Source: Serpentinimonas sp. (GTDB taxonomy: Bacteria; Pseudomonadota; Gammaproteobacteria; Burkholderiales; Burkholderiaceae_C). From it: DNA of 9,310 nt. Below, in pieces: positions 1 to 6,410 of this stretch. A program made the translations under genes and the position numbers. How positions within the stretch are numbered: the first letter of the stretch is position 1; every line of letters starts with the position of its first letter. The notes below the pieces were generated by a model, which saw only the letters and a program-made list of their open reading frames with translations, ran no database searches and was not told the DNA's origin. Location of the stretch: assembly GCA_025458665.1 (NCBI GenBank), contig JALOSG010000100.1:1-9310 (forward strand). Direction: 5' to 3'.

Positions 1-29
1 GGTGAAGGTCGGTGGGGAAAAGTCTTTGG

Positions 30-75
30 CCGCTTGACGGATGCCTGCGGACGCTTGCGGGCGCTTCCAGACGCG
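30..75. repeat. Degenerate 10-bp tandem repeat after the site-2 protease gene
   Basis: About four and a half units follow one another with a 10-bp period: ccgcttgacgg (11 bases), atgcctgcgg, acgcttgcgg, gcgcttccag and a partial acgcg. The best pair (41-50 and 51-60) matches at 8 of 10 positions, and the next unit matches at 7 of 10. The array begins a few bases beyond the stop codon of the minus-strand site-2 protease gene, so it would lie in the 3' untranslated part of that mRNA. The rest of 1-79 shows no gene. The next minus-strand gene would start to the left of the window. The function is unknown, and it may simply be a decayed slippage repeat. Confidence 0.5.
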
Positions 76-79
76 CCGA

Positions 80-748
80 TTAGAACAGCAGCCAGCGCAG
101 CGGGGTGAGCAGGGTCTGAATGGCCTGCCCGGTGACGCTCATGAGCGGGCGCAGCCAGAGGTTGCCCACAATACCTGTGAGCACCAGCGCCAGCACGATG
201 AAGAAGCCGTACGGTTCCACCCGCGACACCAGTTCTGCCTGCCGCCAGGGGAGCAGCCCCACCAGAATACGCCCGCCATCGAGCGGGGGGAGCGGGAACA
301 TATTGAAGGCAAACATCACCAGATTGACCAGCAGGCCGGCACGCGTCATTTCCAGAAAGAAGCGTTCCTGCACGCCGCTGGACACCAGAAAGTAGCCCAG
401 AATGACCCACAGCACCGCCTGCAGCAGGTTGGCGCCGGGGCCTGCCAGGGCCACCCACACCATGTCGCGCTTGGGGTTGCGCAGCCGCCCGAAATTCACC
501 GGTACCGGCTTGGCGTAACCAAACAGAAAGGCGCCCGCCGTGGCAAAGTACAGCAGCAGCGGCATGGCGATGGTGCCCAGCGGGTCGATGTGCTTCAAGG
601 GGTTGAGCGTGATGCGCCCCAGCATGTAGGCGGTGTTGTCGCCAAAATGCCTGGCCGCATAGCCGTGCGCCGCCTCGTGCACGGTGATGGCGAACAGCAC
701 CGGGATGGCGTAGATGGCCACGGTCTGGATGATCTGTGCAAAGTCCAT
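80..748 (-). CDS. M50 family site-2 protease (intramembrane zinc metalloprotease)
   Basis: This 222-residue protein is a small membrane-embedded zinc protease of the M50B/S2P class. The zinc-binding HEAAH motif (residues 24-28) sits in the first hydrophobic segment. The second metal-binding site is N149-x-F-P-x-P-P-L-D157-G-G-R, with D157 the expected third ligand. An A-G-P-G-A-N segment (102-107), also typical of the family, lies between them. Four to six hydrophobic stretches fill the rest and no PDZ domain is present, unlike RseP. The family cuts transmembrane segments of other proteins, but the substrate here is unknown. The ATG start fits the family N-terminus. The gene lies 32 bp after yciO on the same strand and is probably the last visible gene of a four-gene operon. 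No purine-rich Shine-Dalgarno is obvious: the bases before the start read CGGACCTCCCC. Confidence 0.93.
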   Translation of the reverse strand: MDFAQIIQTVAIYAIPVLFAITVHEAAHGYAARHFGDNTAYMLGRITLNPLKHIDPLGTIAMPLLLYFATAGAFLFGYAKPVPVNFGRLRNPKRDMVWVALAGPGANLLQAVLWVILGYFLVSSGVQERFFLEMTRAGLLVNLVMFAFNMFPLPPLDGGRILVGLLPWRQAELVSRVEPYGFFIVLALVLTGIVGNLWLRPLMSVTGQAIQTLLTPLRWLLF

Positions 749-780
749 GGGGAGGTCCGCTAAGTTCCGCCAATAAAAAG

Positions 781-1419
781 TCAGTCCAGGCCCAGCGGAC
801 CCAGCGGCCCGCCGCCCATGCGCTGCACTTCGGGTTCGCCGCCGCGGCCCATCTCGGTCAGGTCTATCACGGTGGTGGGTTGCAGCGCGCAGGCGCCCGC
901 ATCCATCACGCCGGCCAGCTCGTGTTCAAAGCGTTCGCGGATGTCCTGGGCGTCGTTCATGGGCTCGGTCTCGCCGGGCGGAATCAAGGTGGTGGCCAGC
1001 AAAGGAGCGCCGTGCAGTTCCAGCAACGCCAGCAGCGCTTTGTGCTGCGGTACACGCAGGCCGATGGTCTTGCGCGACGGGTGGCTCAGGCGGCGCGGTA
1101 CTTCTTTGCTGGCTTCCAGGATGAAGGTGTAGGCACCCGGCGTGGCCAGCTTGAGCAGGCGGTACTGACGGTTGTCCACGCGGGCGTAGTTGGCCAGCTC
1201 GCTCAGGTCCCGGCACAGCAGGGTGAGATGGTGTTTGTCGTCCACCTGCCGGATGCGGCGCAGGCGGTCGGCGGCGGCCTTGTCGTCCAGGTGGCAGACC
1301 AGCGCATAGCTGGAATCCGTGGGCACGGCCAGCACACCGCCGCGCTCCAGCAACTGAACCGCCTGCTTCAGCAGCCGGGGTTGCGGGTTGTCGGGGTGGA
1401 CCTCGAAGTACTGAGACAT
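781..1419 (-). CDS. yciO: YciO-type Sua5/YrdC superfamily protein (annotated as L-threonylcarbamoyladenylate synthase family)
   Basis: The 212-residue protein resembles E. coli YciO closely along its length: an opening MSQYFEVHPDNPQ, the nucleotide-binding P33-T-D-S-S-Y-A-L loop, C69-R-D-L-S-E-L, P94-G-x-Y-T-F-I-L, K105-E-V-P-R-R-L, K117-T-I-G-L-R-V-P, and a late P-T-T-V-I-D-L segment. The fold binds ATP and RNA. The relatives TsaC and Sua5 make threonylcarbamoyl-AMP for the t6A modification of tRNA, whereas the role of YciO is poorly settled, so the sequence alone does not prove that activity. The ATG at 1417-1419 matches the family N-terminus. A weak GGGA lies about 10 bases upstream, and an AAGGA lies further off. 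The gene is 48 bp downstream of the transporter gene and 32 bp upstream of the protease gene, which fits co-transcription. Confidence 0.92.
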   Translation of the reverse strand: MSQYFEVHPDNPQPRLLKQAVQLLERGGVLAVPTDSSYALVCHLDDKAAADRLRRIRQVDDKHHLTLLCRDLSELANYARVDNRQYRLLKLATPGAYTFILEASKEVPRRLSHPSRKTIGLRVPQHKALLALLELHGAPLLATTLIPPGETEPMNDAQDIRERFEHELAGVMDAGACALQPTTVIDLTEMGRGGEPEVQRMGGGPLGPLGLD

Positions 1420-1439
1420 GGCGCCATTGTCCCATCCTT

Positions 1440-1461
1440 GCAGTGCACGCTGTGCGTCTGC
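1440..1461 (-). other. Small imperfect hairpin between transporter and yciO genes
   Basis: On the minus strand GCAG-AC-GCAC-AGC-GTGC-A-CTGC can fold into two stacked 4-bp helices with a small internal loop, just after the transporter stop codon and before yciO. No T-run follows, so it does not look like an intrinsic terminator. It could be an mRNA processing or stability element, or chance. Confidence 0.25.
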
Positions 1462-1467
1462 CGCTGC

Positions 1468-2352
1468 CTAGGCGCGGGGCAACTGCGTCTTGCGCGCCGC
1501 GAGCCACGCCGCGCTGGCGCCACACACGGCAATCAGCACAATGCCCCACAAGGCCAGCGCACCGGGCACATGCCCAAACACCACCCATCCAGCCAGCATG
1601 GCAAAGCCAATCTGGGTGTACAGGTAGGGTGCCAGCGTCGCGGCGGGCGCGCGCGCAAACGCCTGAATCAGCAGGAAGTGCCCCACGGTTCCCATGAGAC
1701 CGGCAAACAGCAACAGACCCAGGGTGGCGCCATCGGGGATGGATTGCCAGATCCAGGGCAGGCCCACGCTGATGATGAGCGTGGCCGTCCAGCCGGTGTA
1801 GAAGTGCATGGTCATGGGGTCCTCGTGGCGCGCCATGCGGCTGGTGAGTATCTGGAACACCGCGTACATGAGCACCATGACCAGGGGCAGCACCACCGCC
1901 CAGCCCACCTCTTGCCCGGAGGGTTGCACCACCAGCAGTGCGCCCGCAAAACCGCCCAGCACCAGCACCCAGCGCAGCAGGCTCACGTCCTCGCGCAGGA
2001 AGAGCGCGGCCAGCAGCGTGACCACCAGCGGCGCCAGCATGACGATGGCGGTGAATTCCCCCAGCGGCATGTAGATCAGACTGATGAAACCCAGCACGCT
2101 GACCGCCAGCAGCAAGGCGCCGCGCAGTGCGTGGAGCCACGGGTGCTGGGTGCGCAGCGAGCGCCAACCTCGCTTGGGCAGCACGTAAGCCGCCGTGGCC
2201 ACCGCCTGGAACGCATAGCGGAACCACACCACTACCAGCACCGACAGCGTAGCGCTGAGAAATTTCACGGTGGTATCCAGCAGCGCGAAACACGCCACCG
2301 CCAGCACCAAAAACAAAACGCCCTGCAAAGGGCGTGGGTAACTTCCGGTCAT
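1468..2352 (-). CDS. EamA/DMT superfamily transporter (RhaT-like inner-membrane permease)
   Basis: This 294-residue, strongly hydrophobic protein has the layout of the drug/metabolite transporter superfamily: two EamA repeats of about 130 residues each (roughly 8-140 and 152-285), each with about five membrane helices. Family-like features include F-A-L-L-D-T-T-V-K-F early in repeat one, W-F-R-Y-A-F at about 43-48, the E-F-T-A-I-V-M-L-A-P-L segment near 114-124, and L-A-P-Y-L-Y-T-Q-I-G-F-A in repeat two. Members export or import small metabolites across the inner membrane; the substrate cannot be read from sequence. The ATG at 2350-2352 has an AGGA seven bases upstream, which supports this start. 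The gene follows the PHP gene by 32 bp, and its ribosome binding site lies in the arm of a possible hairpin (2360-2378). It separates PHP from yciO, which are neighbours in E. coli. Confidence 0.92.
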   Translation of the reverse strand: MTGSYPRPLQGVLFLVLAVACFALLDTTVKFLSATLSVLVVVWFRYAFQAVATAAYVLPKRGWRSLRTQHPWLHALRGALLLAVSVLGFISLIYMPLGEFTAIVMLAPLVVTLLAALFLREDVSLLRWVLVLGGFAGALLVVQPSGQEVGWAVVLPLVMVLMYAVFQILTSRMARHEDPMTMHFYTGWTATLIISVGLPWIWQSIPDGATLGLLLFAGLMGTVGHFLLIQAFARAPAATLAPYLYTQIGFAMLAGWVVFGHVPGALALWGIVLIAVCGASAAWLAARKTQLPRA

Positions 2353-2359
2353 TCAGGTG

Positions 2360-2363
2360 TCCT
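2360..2363 (-). promoter_or_regulatory. Shine-Dalgarno site of the transporter gene
   Basis: AGGA on the minus strand, seven bases before the transporter ATG (2350-2352). It is the clearest ribosome binding site in this operon and supports the chosen start. Confidence 0.6.
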
Positions 2364-2378
2364 GCCTTCAGGGCAGAA
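2360..2378 (-). promoter_or_regulatory. Possible SD-sequestering hairpin between PHP and transporter genes
   Basis: On the minus strand TTCTGCC (2378-2372) can pair with GGCAGGA (2366-2360) around the loop CTGAA. This gives seven base pairs, one of them a G-T wobble. The 3' arm contains the AGGA that serves the transporter start. The hairpin begins seven bases beyond the PHP stop codon, close enough for a terminating ribosome to melt it. It has a T-run before it rather than after it, so it is not a terminator on this strand. The pairing is seen in the sequence; the regulatory role is inference. Confidence 0.35.
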
Positions 2379-2384
2379 GAAAAA

Positions 2385-3269
2385 TCAGTGGGTGGCAGTA
2401 GGGCTCTGGTCGGGTGTGTGGATGCGTCCGGCCAGCAACTCCCACACGGGCGTGAGTTTGCCCTCCAGGTAGGGCAGGGCACCCAGGTCGGTGTGGCTTT
2501 CGTCGGGACTGTGGAAGTCGCTGCCCCGGGATGCAGCCAAACCAAATTCGAGCGCCATGTCGGCATAGCGCACGTACTCGGCAGCGGTGTGGCTGCCGGT
2601 CACCACCTCCACGCCCAGCCCGCCGTGCTCCTTGAACTCGGTGAACAGCGCGTATTCCTGGGTGGGCGTGAAGCTGTAGCGGGCCGGGTGGGCAATGACT
2701 GCCACGCCACCCGCTTCGCGGATCCAGCGCACGGCATCGCCCAGCTTGGCCCAGCGGTGCGGAACGAAACCGGGTTTGCCTTCAGTCAGGTATTTGCGGA
2801 ACACCTCATGCGTGTCCTTGCACACGCCGCTTTCCACCAGATAGCGGGCAAAGTGGGTGCGCGAAACCAGTTCCGGGTTACCCACGTAGCGCAGCGCGCC
2901 TTCGTAGGCGCCGGCTATGCCCACCTTGGCCAGCCCGTCGCTCATTTCCTGGGCGCGTTCGCTGCGTCCGCCCCGGGTGCGCTGCAAGCCCTGCACCAGC
3001 TGCGGGTGGTCGGGGTCGAAGCCCAGTCCTACTATGTGCACGGTCACGTCGGCGAAGGTCACCGAGATTTCAACGCCGGTCAGGTAGGACAGACCCGCTG
3101 CCCGCGCCGCTGCCAGGGCACGGTGCTGGCCGCCCACTTCGTCGTGGTCGGTCAGGGCCCAAAGTTCCACACCGTTGGACTTGGCGCGCTGGGCCAGAGC
3201 TTCGGGCGTGAGTGTCCCATCTGACACCACGGAGTGGCAGTGCAGGTCGGCGTTGAGTATGGAAGTCAC
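2385..3269 (-). CDS. PHP-domain phosphoesterase of the YciV/RNase AM (3',5'-nucleotide bisphosphate phosphatase) type
   Basis: The 294-residue protein carries the full set of PHP metal-site motifs: D8-L-H10-C-H12-S with D17, T40-D-H42-D43, G65-V-E67-I-S, H78, S136-R-T-H139-F, I192-A-H194-P-A-R-Y and G249-S-D251-F-H253-S-P. These would bind the multinuclear metal centre. Characterised relatives are E. coli YciV (RNase AM, a 5'-3' exoribonuclease that trims rRNA 5' ends) and a Chromobacterium enzyme that removes phosphate from 3',5'-bisphosphonucleotides; length and motifs fit both. The start is GTG at 3269-3267. Upstream the frame is open only to a TAG at 3291-3293 and contains no other start codon, so GTG is forced. 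No Shine-Dalgarno is visible. It is the first gene of the minus-strand operon and is divergent from murJ across 34 bp. Confidence 0.93.
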   Translation of the reverse strand: MTSILNADLHCHSVVSDGTLTPEALAQRAKSNGVELWALTDHDEVGGQHRALAAARAAGLSYLTGVEISVTFADVTVHIVGLGFDPDHPQLVQGLQRTRGGRSERAQEMSDGLAKVGIAGAYEGALRYVGNPELVSRTHFARYLVESGVCKDTHEVFRKYLTEGKPGFVPHRWAKLGDAVRWIREAGGVAVIAHPARYSFTPTQEYALFTEFKEHGGLGVEVVTGSHTAAEYVRYADMALEFGLAASRGSDFHSPDESHTDLGALPYLEGKLTPVWELLAGRIHTPDQSPTATH

Positions 3270-3275
3270 GGTTTC

Positions 3276-3281
3276 ATTGTA
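3276..3281 (-). promoter_or_regulatory. Candidate -10 box (TACAAT) for the PHP operon
   Basis: TACAAT on the minus strand is followed by six bases and then the GTG start, so transcription would begin at or within a base or two of the start codon. No -35 hexamer resembling TTGACA is found 16-18 bases upstream. The match is to the -10 only and the call is tentative. Confidence 0.3.
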
Positions 3282-3291
3282 GTCGCCCGGC

Positions 3292-3297
3292 TAAACT
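3292..3297 (+). promoter_or_regulatory. Candidate -10 box (TAAACT) for murJ
   Basis: TAAACT is followed by six bases and the GTG start of murJ, the same spacing as on the opposite strand. The TAA is also the in-frame stop that blocks any earlier murJ start. No good -35 element is seen 16-18 bases upstream. Confidence 0.25.
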
Positions 3298-3303
3298 TGG
3301 CCG

Positions 3304-4875
3304 GTGTCGCTGTTCAAATCCGCCTCGGTCGTCTCGTTGTTCACACTGGCCTCCCGCATCACGGGGCTGGTGCGCGAACTGCTGATTGCGGCCACCTTTG
3401 GCGCCAGCGCCCTGACCGACGCCTTCAACGTCGCGTTCCGCATTCCCAACCTGCTGCGCCGCCTGTTTGCCGAGGGCGCGTTCAGCCAGGCGTTCGTGCC
3501 CGTGCTGGCGGCCACCCGCGAAAAGGAAGGCGATGCCGCCACCAAAGTGCTGATCAGCCAGGTGGCTACCGTCATGGTGGGCGTGCTCCTGGTGGTGAGC
3601 GTGCTGGGGGTGCTGGGCGCACCGGTGCTGGTGTGGGCCATGGCCTCAGGCCTGAAACAGAATCCCGAAAGCTTCGACACCGCCGTGGTACTCACGCGCT
3701 GGATGTTCCCCTACATCGCCTTCATGTCGCTGGTGGCGCTGGCGGCCGGGGTGCTCAACACGTGGAAGCGTTTTGCGCTGCCCGCTGCCACGCCGGTGTT
3801 GCTCAACGTGGCCATGATCCTGGCGGCCGCCTATGGTGCGCCCTGGCTGGGCTCTCTGGGCATTGAGCCTATTTACGCCCTGGGCGGCGGCGTGCTGCTG
3901 GGAGGTGTGCTGCAACTGGGGGTGCAGATTCCCGCCTTGTGGCGGCTGGGCCTGTTTCCCCGCGTGTCCCTGCGCTGGAGCCTGTTCCGGCTGGCCTGGC
4001 AGCACCCGGGCACGCAGCGTATCTTGAAGCTCATGCTGCCCGCGCTGCTGGGCGTGAGCGTGGCGCAGATATCGCTGCTCATCAATACCCAGATTGCCTC
4101 GCACCTGGCCACGGGCAGCGTCAGCTGGCTCACCTACGCCGACCGCCTCATGGAGTTCCCCACGGCCCTGCTGGGTGTGGCGCTGGGCGTGGTGCTGCTG
4201 CCGCGGCTGGCCGCCGCGCAGGCGGCCGAAGACGGCGCCGCCTACAGCCAGCTGCTGGACTGGGGTTTGCGCTGGGTGGTGTTGCTGGCCGTTCCCTCTG
4301 CAGTGGCCTTGCTCACCTTTGCCCAGCCGCTGGTGGCCGTGCTCTACAACTACGGCGCCTTCACCAGTGCCGATGTGCGCCAGACCGCGCTGGCGCTCAT
4401 GGGTTACGGCGTGGGTTTGCTGGGCCTCATTGCCATCAAGGTGCTGGCGCCCGGCTTCTATGCGCGCCAGGACATCCGCACGCCGGTGAAGATTGCCGTG
4501 GTGGTGCTGGTGCTCACCCAACTCATGAACCTGGCGCTGGTGCCGTTGTTTGCACACGCTGGCCTGGCCCTGGCCATCGGCGTGGGTGCGCTCATCAATG
4601 CAGGGTGGTTGTTGTGGGGTTTGCTGCGCCGCGGCGCCTACCAGGCCCAGCCTGGCTGGGGACGCTTTGGCCTGCAGGTGGTGGCGGCCAGTGCCGTGCT
4701 GGCGGTGTTCCTGTTGTGGGTGGCCACGCAGCTGGTGTGGGTGGGTTCTGCGGCCGAGGTGCCGCGCATCCAGCGGGTGGCCAGCCTGGCGCTTTCCGTG
4801 GGCGGTGGGGCCGTCATCTACTTCGGTGTTTTGTTGCTGGCCGGTGTCAATTTGCGCCAGTTTGTGCGAAAGTAA
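3304..4875 (+). CDS. murJ: MurJ lipid II flippase (MviN family)
   Basis: The 523-residue protein is an MOP-superfamily flippase that moves the peptidoglycan precursor lipid II across the inner membrane. The N-terminus S-L-F-K-S-A-S is the family start. R18, R24, D39 and R52 fall at the same positions as functionally important residues of E. coli MurJ, followed by the conserved F-A-E57-G-A-F-S-Q-A-F-V-P. The central-cavity motif Y-A-D280-R281-L-M-E-F-P is present. Hydrophobic segments run to the end, consistent with 14 helices, and the length is close to the E. coli 511. The start is GTG: an in-frame TAA lies 12 bases upstream with no other start codon between. No Shine-Dalgarno is apparent. 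Only three bases separate its TAA stop from the SirB1-family gene, so the two are surely co-transcribed. Confidence 0.97.
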   Translation: MSLFKSASVVSLFTLASRITGLVRELLIAATFGASALTDAFNVAFRIPNLLRRLFAEGAFSQAFVPVLAATREKEGDAATKVLISQVATVMVGVLLVVSVLGVLGAPVLVWAMASGLKQNPESFDTAVVLTRWMFPYIAFMSLVALAAGVLNTWKRFALPAATPVLLNVAMILAAAYGAPWLGSLGIEPIYALGGGVLLGGVLQLGVQIPALWRLGLFPRVSLRWSLFRLAWQHPGTQRILKLMLPALLGVSVAQISLLINTQIASHLATGSVSWLTYADRLMEFPTALLGVALGVVLLPRLAAAQAAEDGAAYSQLLDWGLRWVVLLAVPSAVALLTFAQPLVAVLYNYGAFTSADVRQTALALMGYGVGLLGLIAIKVLAPGFYARQDIRTPVKIAVVVLVLTQLMNLALVPLFAHAGLALAIGVGALINAGWLLWGLLRRGAYQAQPGWGRFGLQVVAASAVLAVFLLWVATQLVWVGSAAEVPRIQRVASLALSVGGGAVIYFGVLLLAGVNLRQFVRK

Positions 4876-4878
4876 AGC

Positions 4879-5742
4879 ATGGCATCGCCTTTTCCCTCCC
4901 TGTACCAACCGCCCACGGCGCTGTCGTATTTCGCCTCCCTGGTGCAGGACGATGCCAATTTCCCGTTGCTCGAAGCCACCGCCGCCGTGTCGATGGACGA
5001 GTTCCCCGACCTGGACGTGCAGCAGGTGCTGGGCGATGTGGACCAACTGCTGGCCCGCCTGAAGCGCCGCCTGCCGGCCGATGCCGCTCCCCTGCAGCGC
5101 CTGCGTCTCCTGAACCAGTTTTTCTTCCAGGACATGGGCTTTGGCGGTAACGTCAACCATTACCACGACCCGGACAACAGCTACCTCAATGTGGTGCTGC
5201 GCACGCGCCGGGGCATTCCCATCACGCTGGGCATCCTGTGGCTGGAACTGGCCCAAGGGATAGGCTTGCATGCCCGCGGTGTGAATTTCCCCGGCCATTT
5301 CATGGTCAAGGTGAATCTGCCGCAGGGGCAGGTGGTGATCGACCCTTTCACCGGGCAGTCGCTCAGCCGCGAAGACCTCTCCGAACGGCTGGAGCCCTTC
5401 AAGCGCCGTAGCGGCCTGGTGGATGATTTCGATGTGCCCGTGGGGCTCTACCTGCAGAGCGCCACACCCCGGGACATACTGGCCCGCGTGCTGCGCAACC
5501 TCAAGGAAATTCACCGTACCCAGGAAGACTGGTTGCGTCTGATTGCCGTGCTGGACCGTGTTCTGGTGCTGCTGCCTGACGCGTGGAGCGAATTCCGGGA
5601 CCGTGGGCTGGCCTGGGCAGAGCTGGAGCAGCCCGCGCGCGCCGTGCCCGACCTGGAGGCCTACCTGGCCCGCACCGACGACGCGCTGGACGTAGACGCC
5701 ATCCGCCAGCGCCTGCAAGAGCTACGCCGCGAACCCAATTGA
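4879..5742 (+). CDS. SirB1-family protein: transglutaminase-like domain plus TPR-like C-terminus
   Basis: This 287-residue soluble protein has the SirB1 layout: a helical N-terminal part, a transglutaminase-like core (about 75-160) and a TPR-like helical region (about 210-284). The core shows N91-V-N-H-Y-H-D-P-D-N-S-Y-L-N, R111-G-I-P-I-T-L-G-I-L-W, G134-V-N-F-P-G-H140-F and V-I-D155-P-F-T-G. H140 and D155 align with the histidine and aspartate of the transglutaminase triad, but the whole protein contains no cysteine, so classical thiol catalysis is excluded. The family function is not known; the name comes from an early Salmonella invasion-gene screen. The ATG lies three bases after murJ with only a weak AAAG before it, suggesting translational coupling to murJ. 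The stop TGA overlaps an alternative in-frame TTG of the next gene. Confidence 0.9.
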   Translation: MASPFPSLYQPPTALSYFASLVQDDANFPLLEATAAVSMDEFPDLDVQQVLGDVDQLLARLKRRLPADAAPLQRLRLLNQFFFQDMGFGGNVNHYHDPDNSYLNVVLRTRRGIPITLGILWLELAQGIGLHARGVNFPGHFMVKVNLPQGQVVIDPFTGQSLSREDLSERLEPFKRRSGLVDDFDVPVGLYLQSATPRDILARVLRNLKEIHRTQEDWLRLIAVLDRVLVLLPDAWSEFRDRGLAWAELEQPARAVPDLEAYLARTDDALDVDAIRQRLQELRREPN

Positions 5743-5777
5743 GCACAGCGCCTGTTGCGAGCGGTCAGGGTGCGGCC

Positions 5778-6410
5778 GTGACTTCCCTTCTGCTGCTGGG
5801 TGCCACCGGTCTGGTGGGCCGCTGCGTGCTGCAGCTCGCACTGCAGGACCCGGGTGTGGGCCGCGTGGTGGCGCCCACGCGACAGCCCCTGCCGCCGCAC
5901 CCCCGCCTCGTCAACCCGCGCCCTGACTTTGGCCAGCTCCCCGCCGATGCCGACTGGTGGGCGGTGGACGCGGTGGTCTGCGCACTGGGCACTACCATGC
6001 GCAAGGCCGGATCGCGCGCTGCCTTTTACCGTATCGACCACGATGTGCCTCTGCAGGCAGCCCGCATCGCGCTGTCGCGGGGAGCGCGTGCCTACGCACT
6101 CAATTCGGCGCTGGGGGCCGATCCGCAATCCCGGGTGTTCTACTCCCGTACCAAGGGCGAGCTGGAACGCGATCTGCAGGCACTGGGTTATCCATCGCTG
6201 ACGCTGGTGCGGCCCGGCCTGATAGGCGGCGCCCGCGGCGAGTCCCGCCCCGCCGAGCAGCTGGGCATCTGGGTGTCGCAATGTTTGCGGCCGCTGTTGC
6301 CCAAGCGCTACCGCGTGGTGGCCGCCGAGCGCATTGCCCAGCAGTTGCTGGCGGCGGCACTGGGGGCGCGGCCGGGTGTGCACGTGGTACCGCCCGAGGC
6401 CATGGCCTGA
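5778..6410 (+). CDS. NAD(P)-binding Rossmann-fold protein, atypical short-chain/TIP30-like oxidoreductase
   Basis: From GTG 5778 the product has 210 residues. It opens directly with a Rossmann strand and glycine loop (L-L-L-L-G8-A-T-G11-L-V-G14). It continues with C68-A-L-G-T-T-M-R-K-A-G-S, characteristic of the TIP30/HTATIP2-like group, then N109-S-A-L-G-A-D and a Y122-S-R-T-K126 pair at the usual catalytic Tyr/Lys spacing, and a V-R-P-G-L-I-G-G segment. The substrate is unknown; annotation normally stops at NAD-dependent epimerase/dehydratase family. The start is uncertain: an in-frame TTG at 5739 overlaps the SirB1 stop (TTGA) and would add 13 residues of non-conserved, Ala/Gly-rich sequence. 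I prefer GTG because the fold begins there and CAGGG lies 8 bases upstream. It is likely the third gene of the murJ operon and converges on purM. Confidence 0.85.
   Translation: MTSLLLLGATGLVGRCVLQLALQDPGVGRVVAPTRQPLPPHPRLVNPRPDFGQLPADADWWAVDAVVCALGTTMRKAGSRAAFYRIDHDVPLQAARIALSRGARAYALNSALGADPQSRVFYSRTKGELERDLQALGYPSLTLVRPGLIGGARGESRPAEQLGIWVSQCLRPLLPKRYRVVAAERIAQQLLAAALGARPGVHVVPPEAMA

Noticed and set aside
30..75. Short tandem repeat as a CRISPR remnant
   Set aside because: Units are contiguous with no spacers, 10 bp long, and no cas gene is near.
781..1419. Assigning TsaC/Sua5 threonylcarbamoyl-AMP synthase activity outright
   Set aside because: The sequence is closest to E. coli YciO, a separate branch whose activity is not settled; a true TsaC/Sua5 may be elsewhere in the genome.
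2360..2384. Hairpin with a nearby A/T run as an intrinsic terminator
   Set aside because: On the minus strand the T-run comes before the stem, and on the plus strand the stem is followed by A's, so neither strand has stem followed by T's.
736..2472. 578-codon plus-strand open frame opposite yciO and the transporter gene
   Set aside because: Low-complexity His/Gln-rich translation spanning two real genes and their gap, with no family features.
926..2566. 546-codon minus-strand open frame overlapping PHP, transporter and yciO in another frame
   Set aside because: Same-strand shadow frame; it cuts across three genes with good family matches and has no domain of its own.
3646..5718. 690-codon open frame on the minus strand opposite murJ and the SirB1 gene
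   Set aside because: The translation is rich in His, Gln, Gly and Arg with no recognisable domain, and it lies antisense to two clear genes. This is the usual shadow of a high-GC coding strand.
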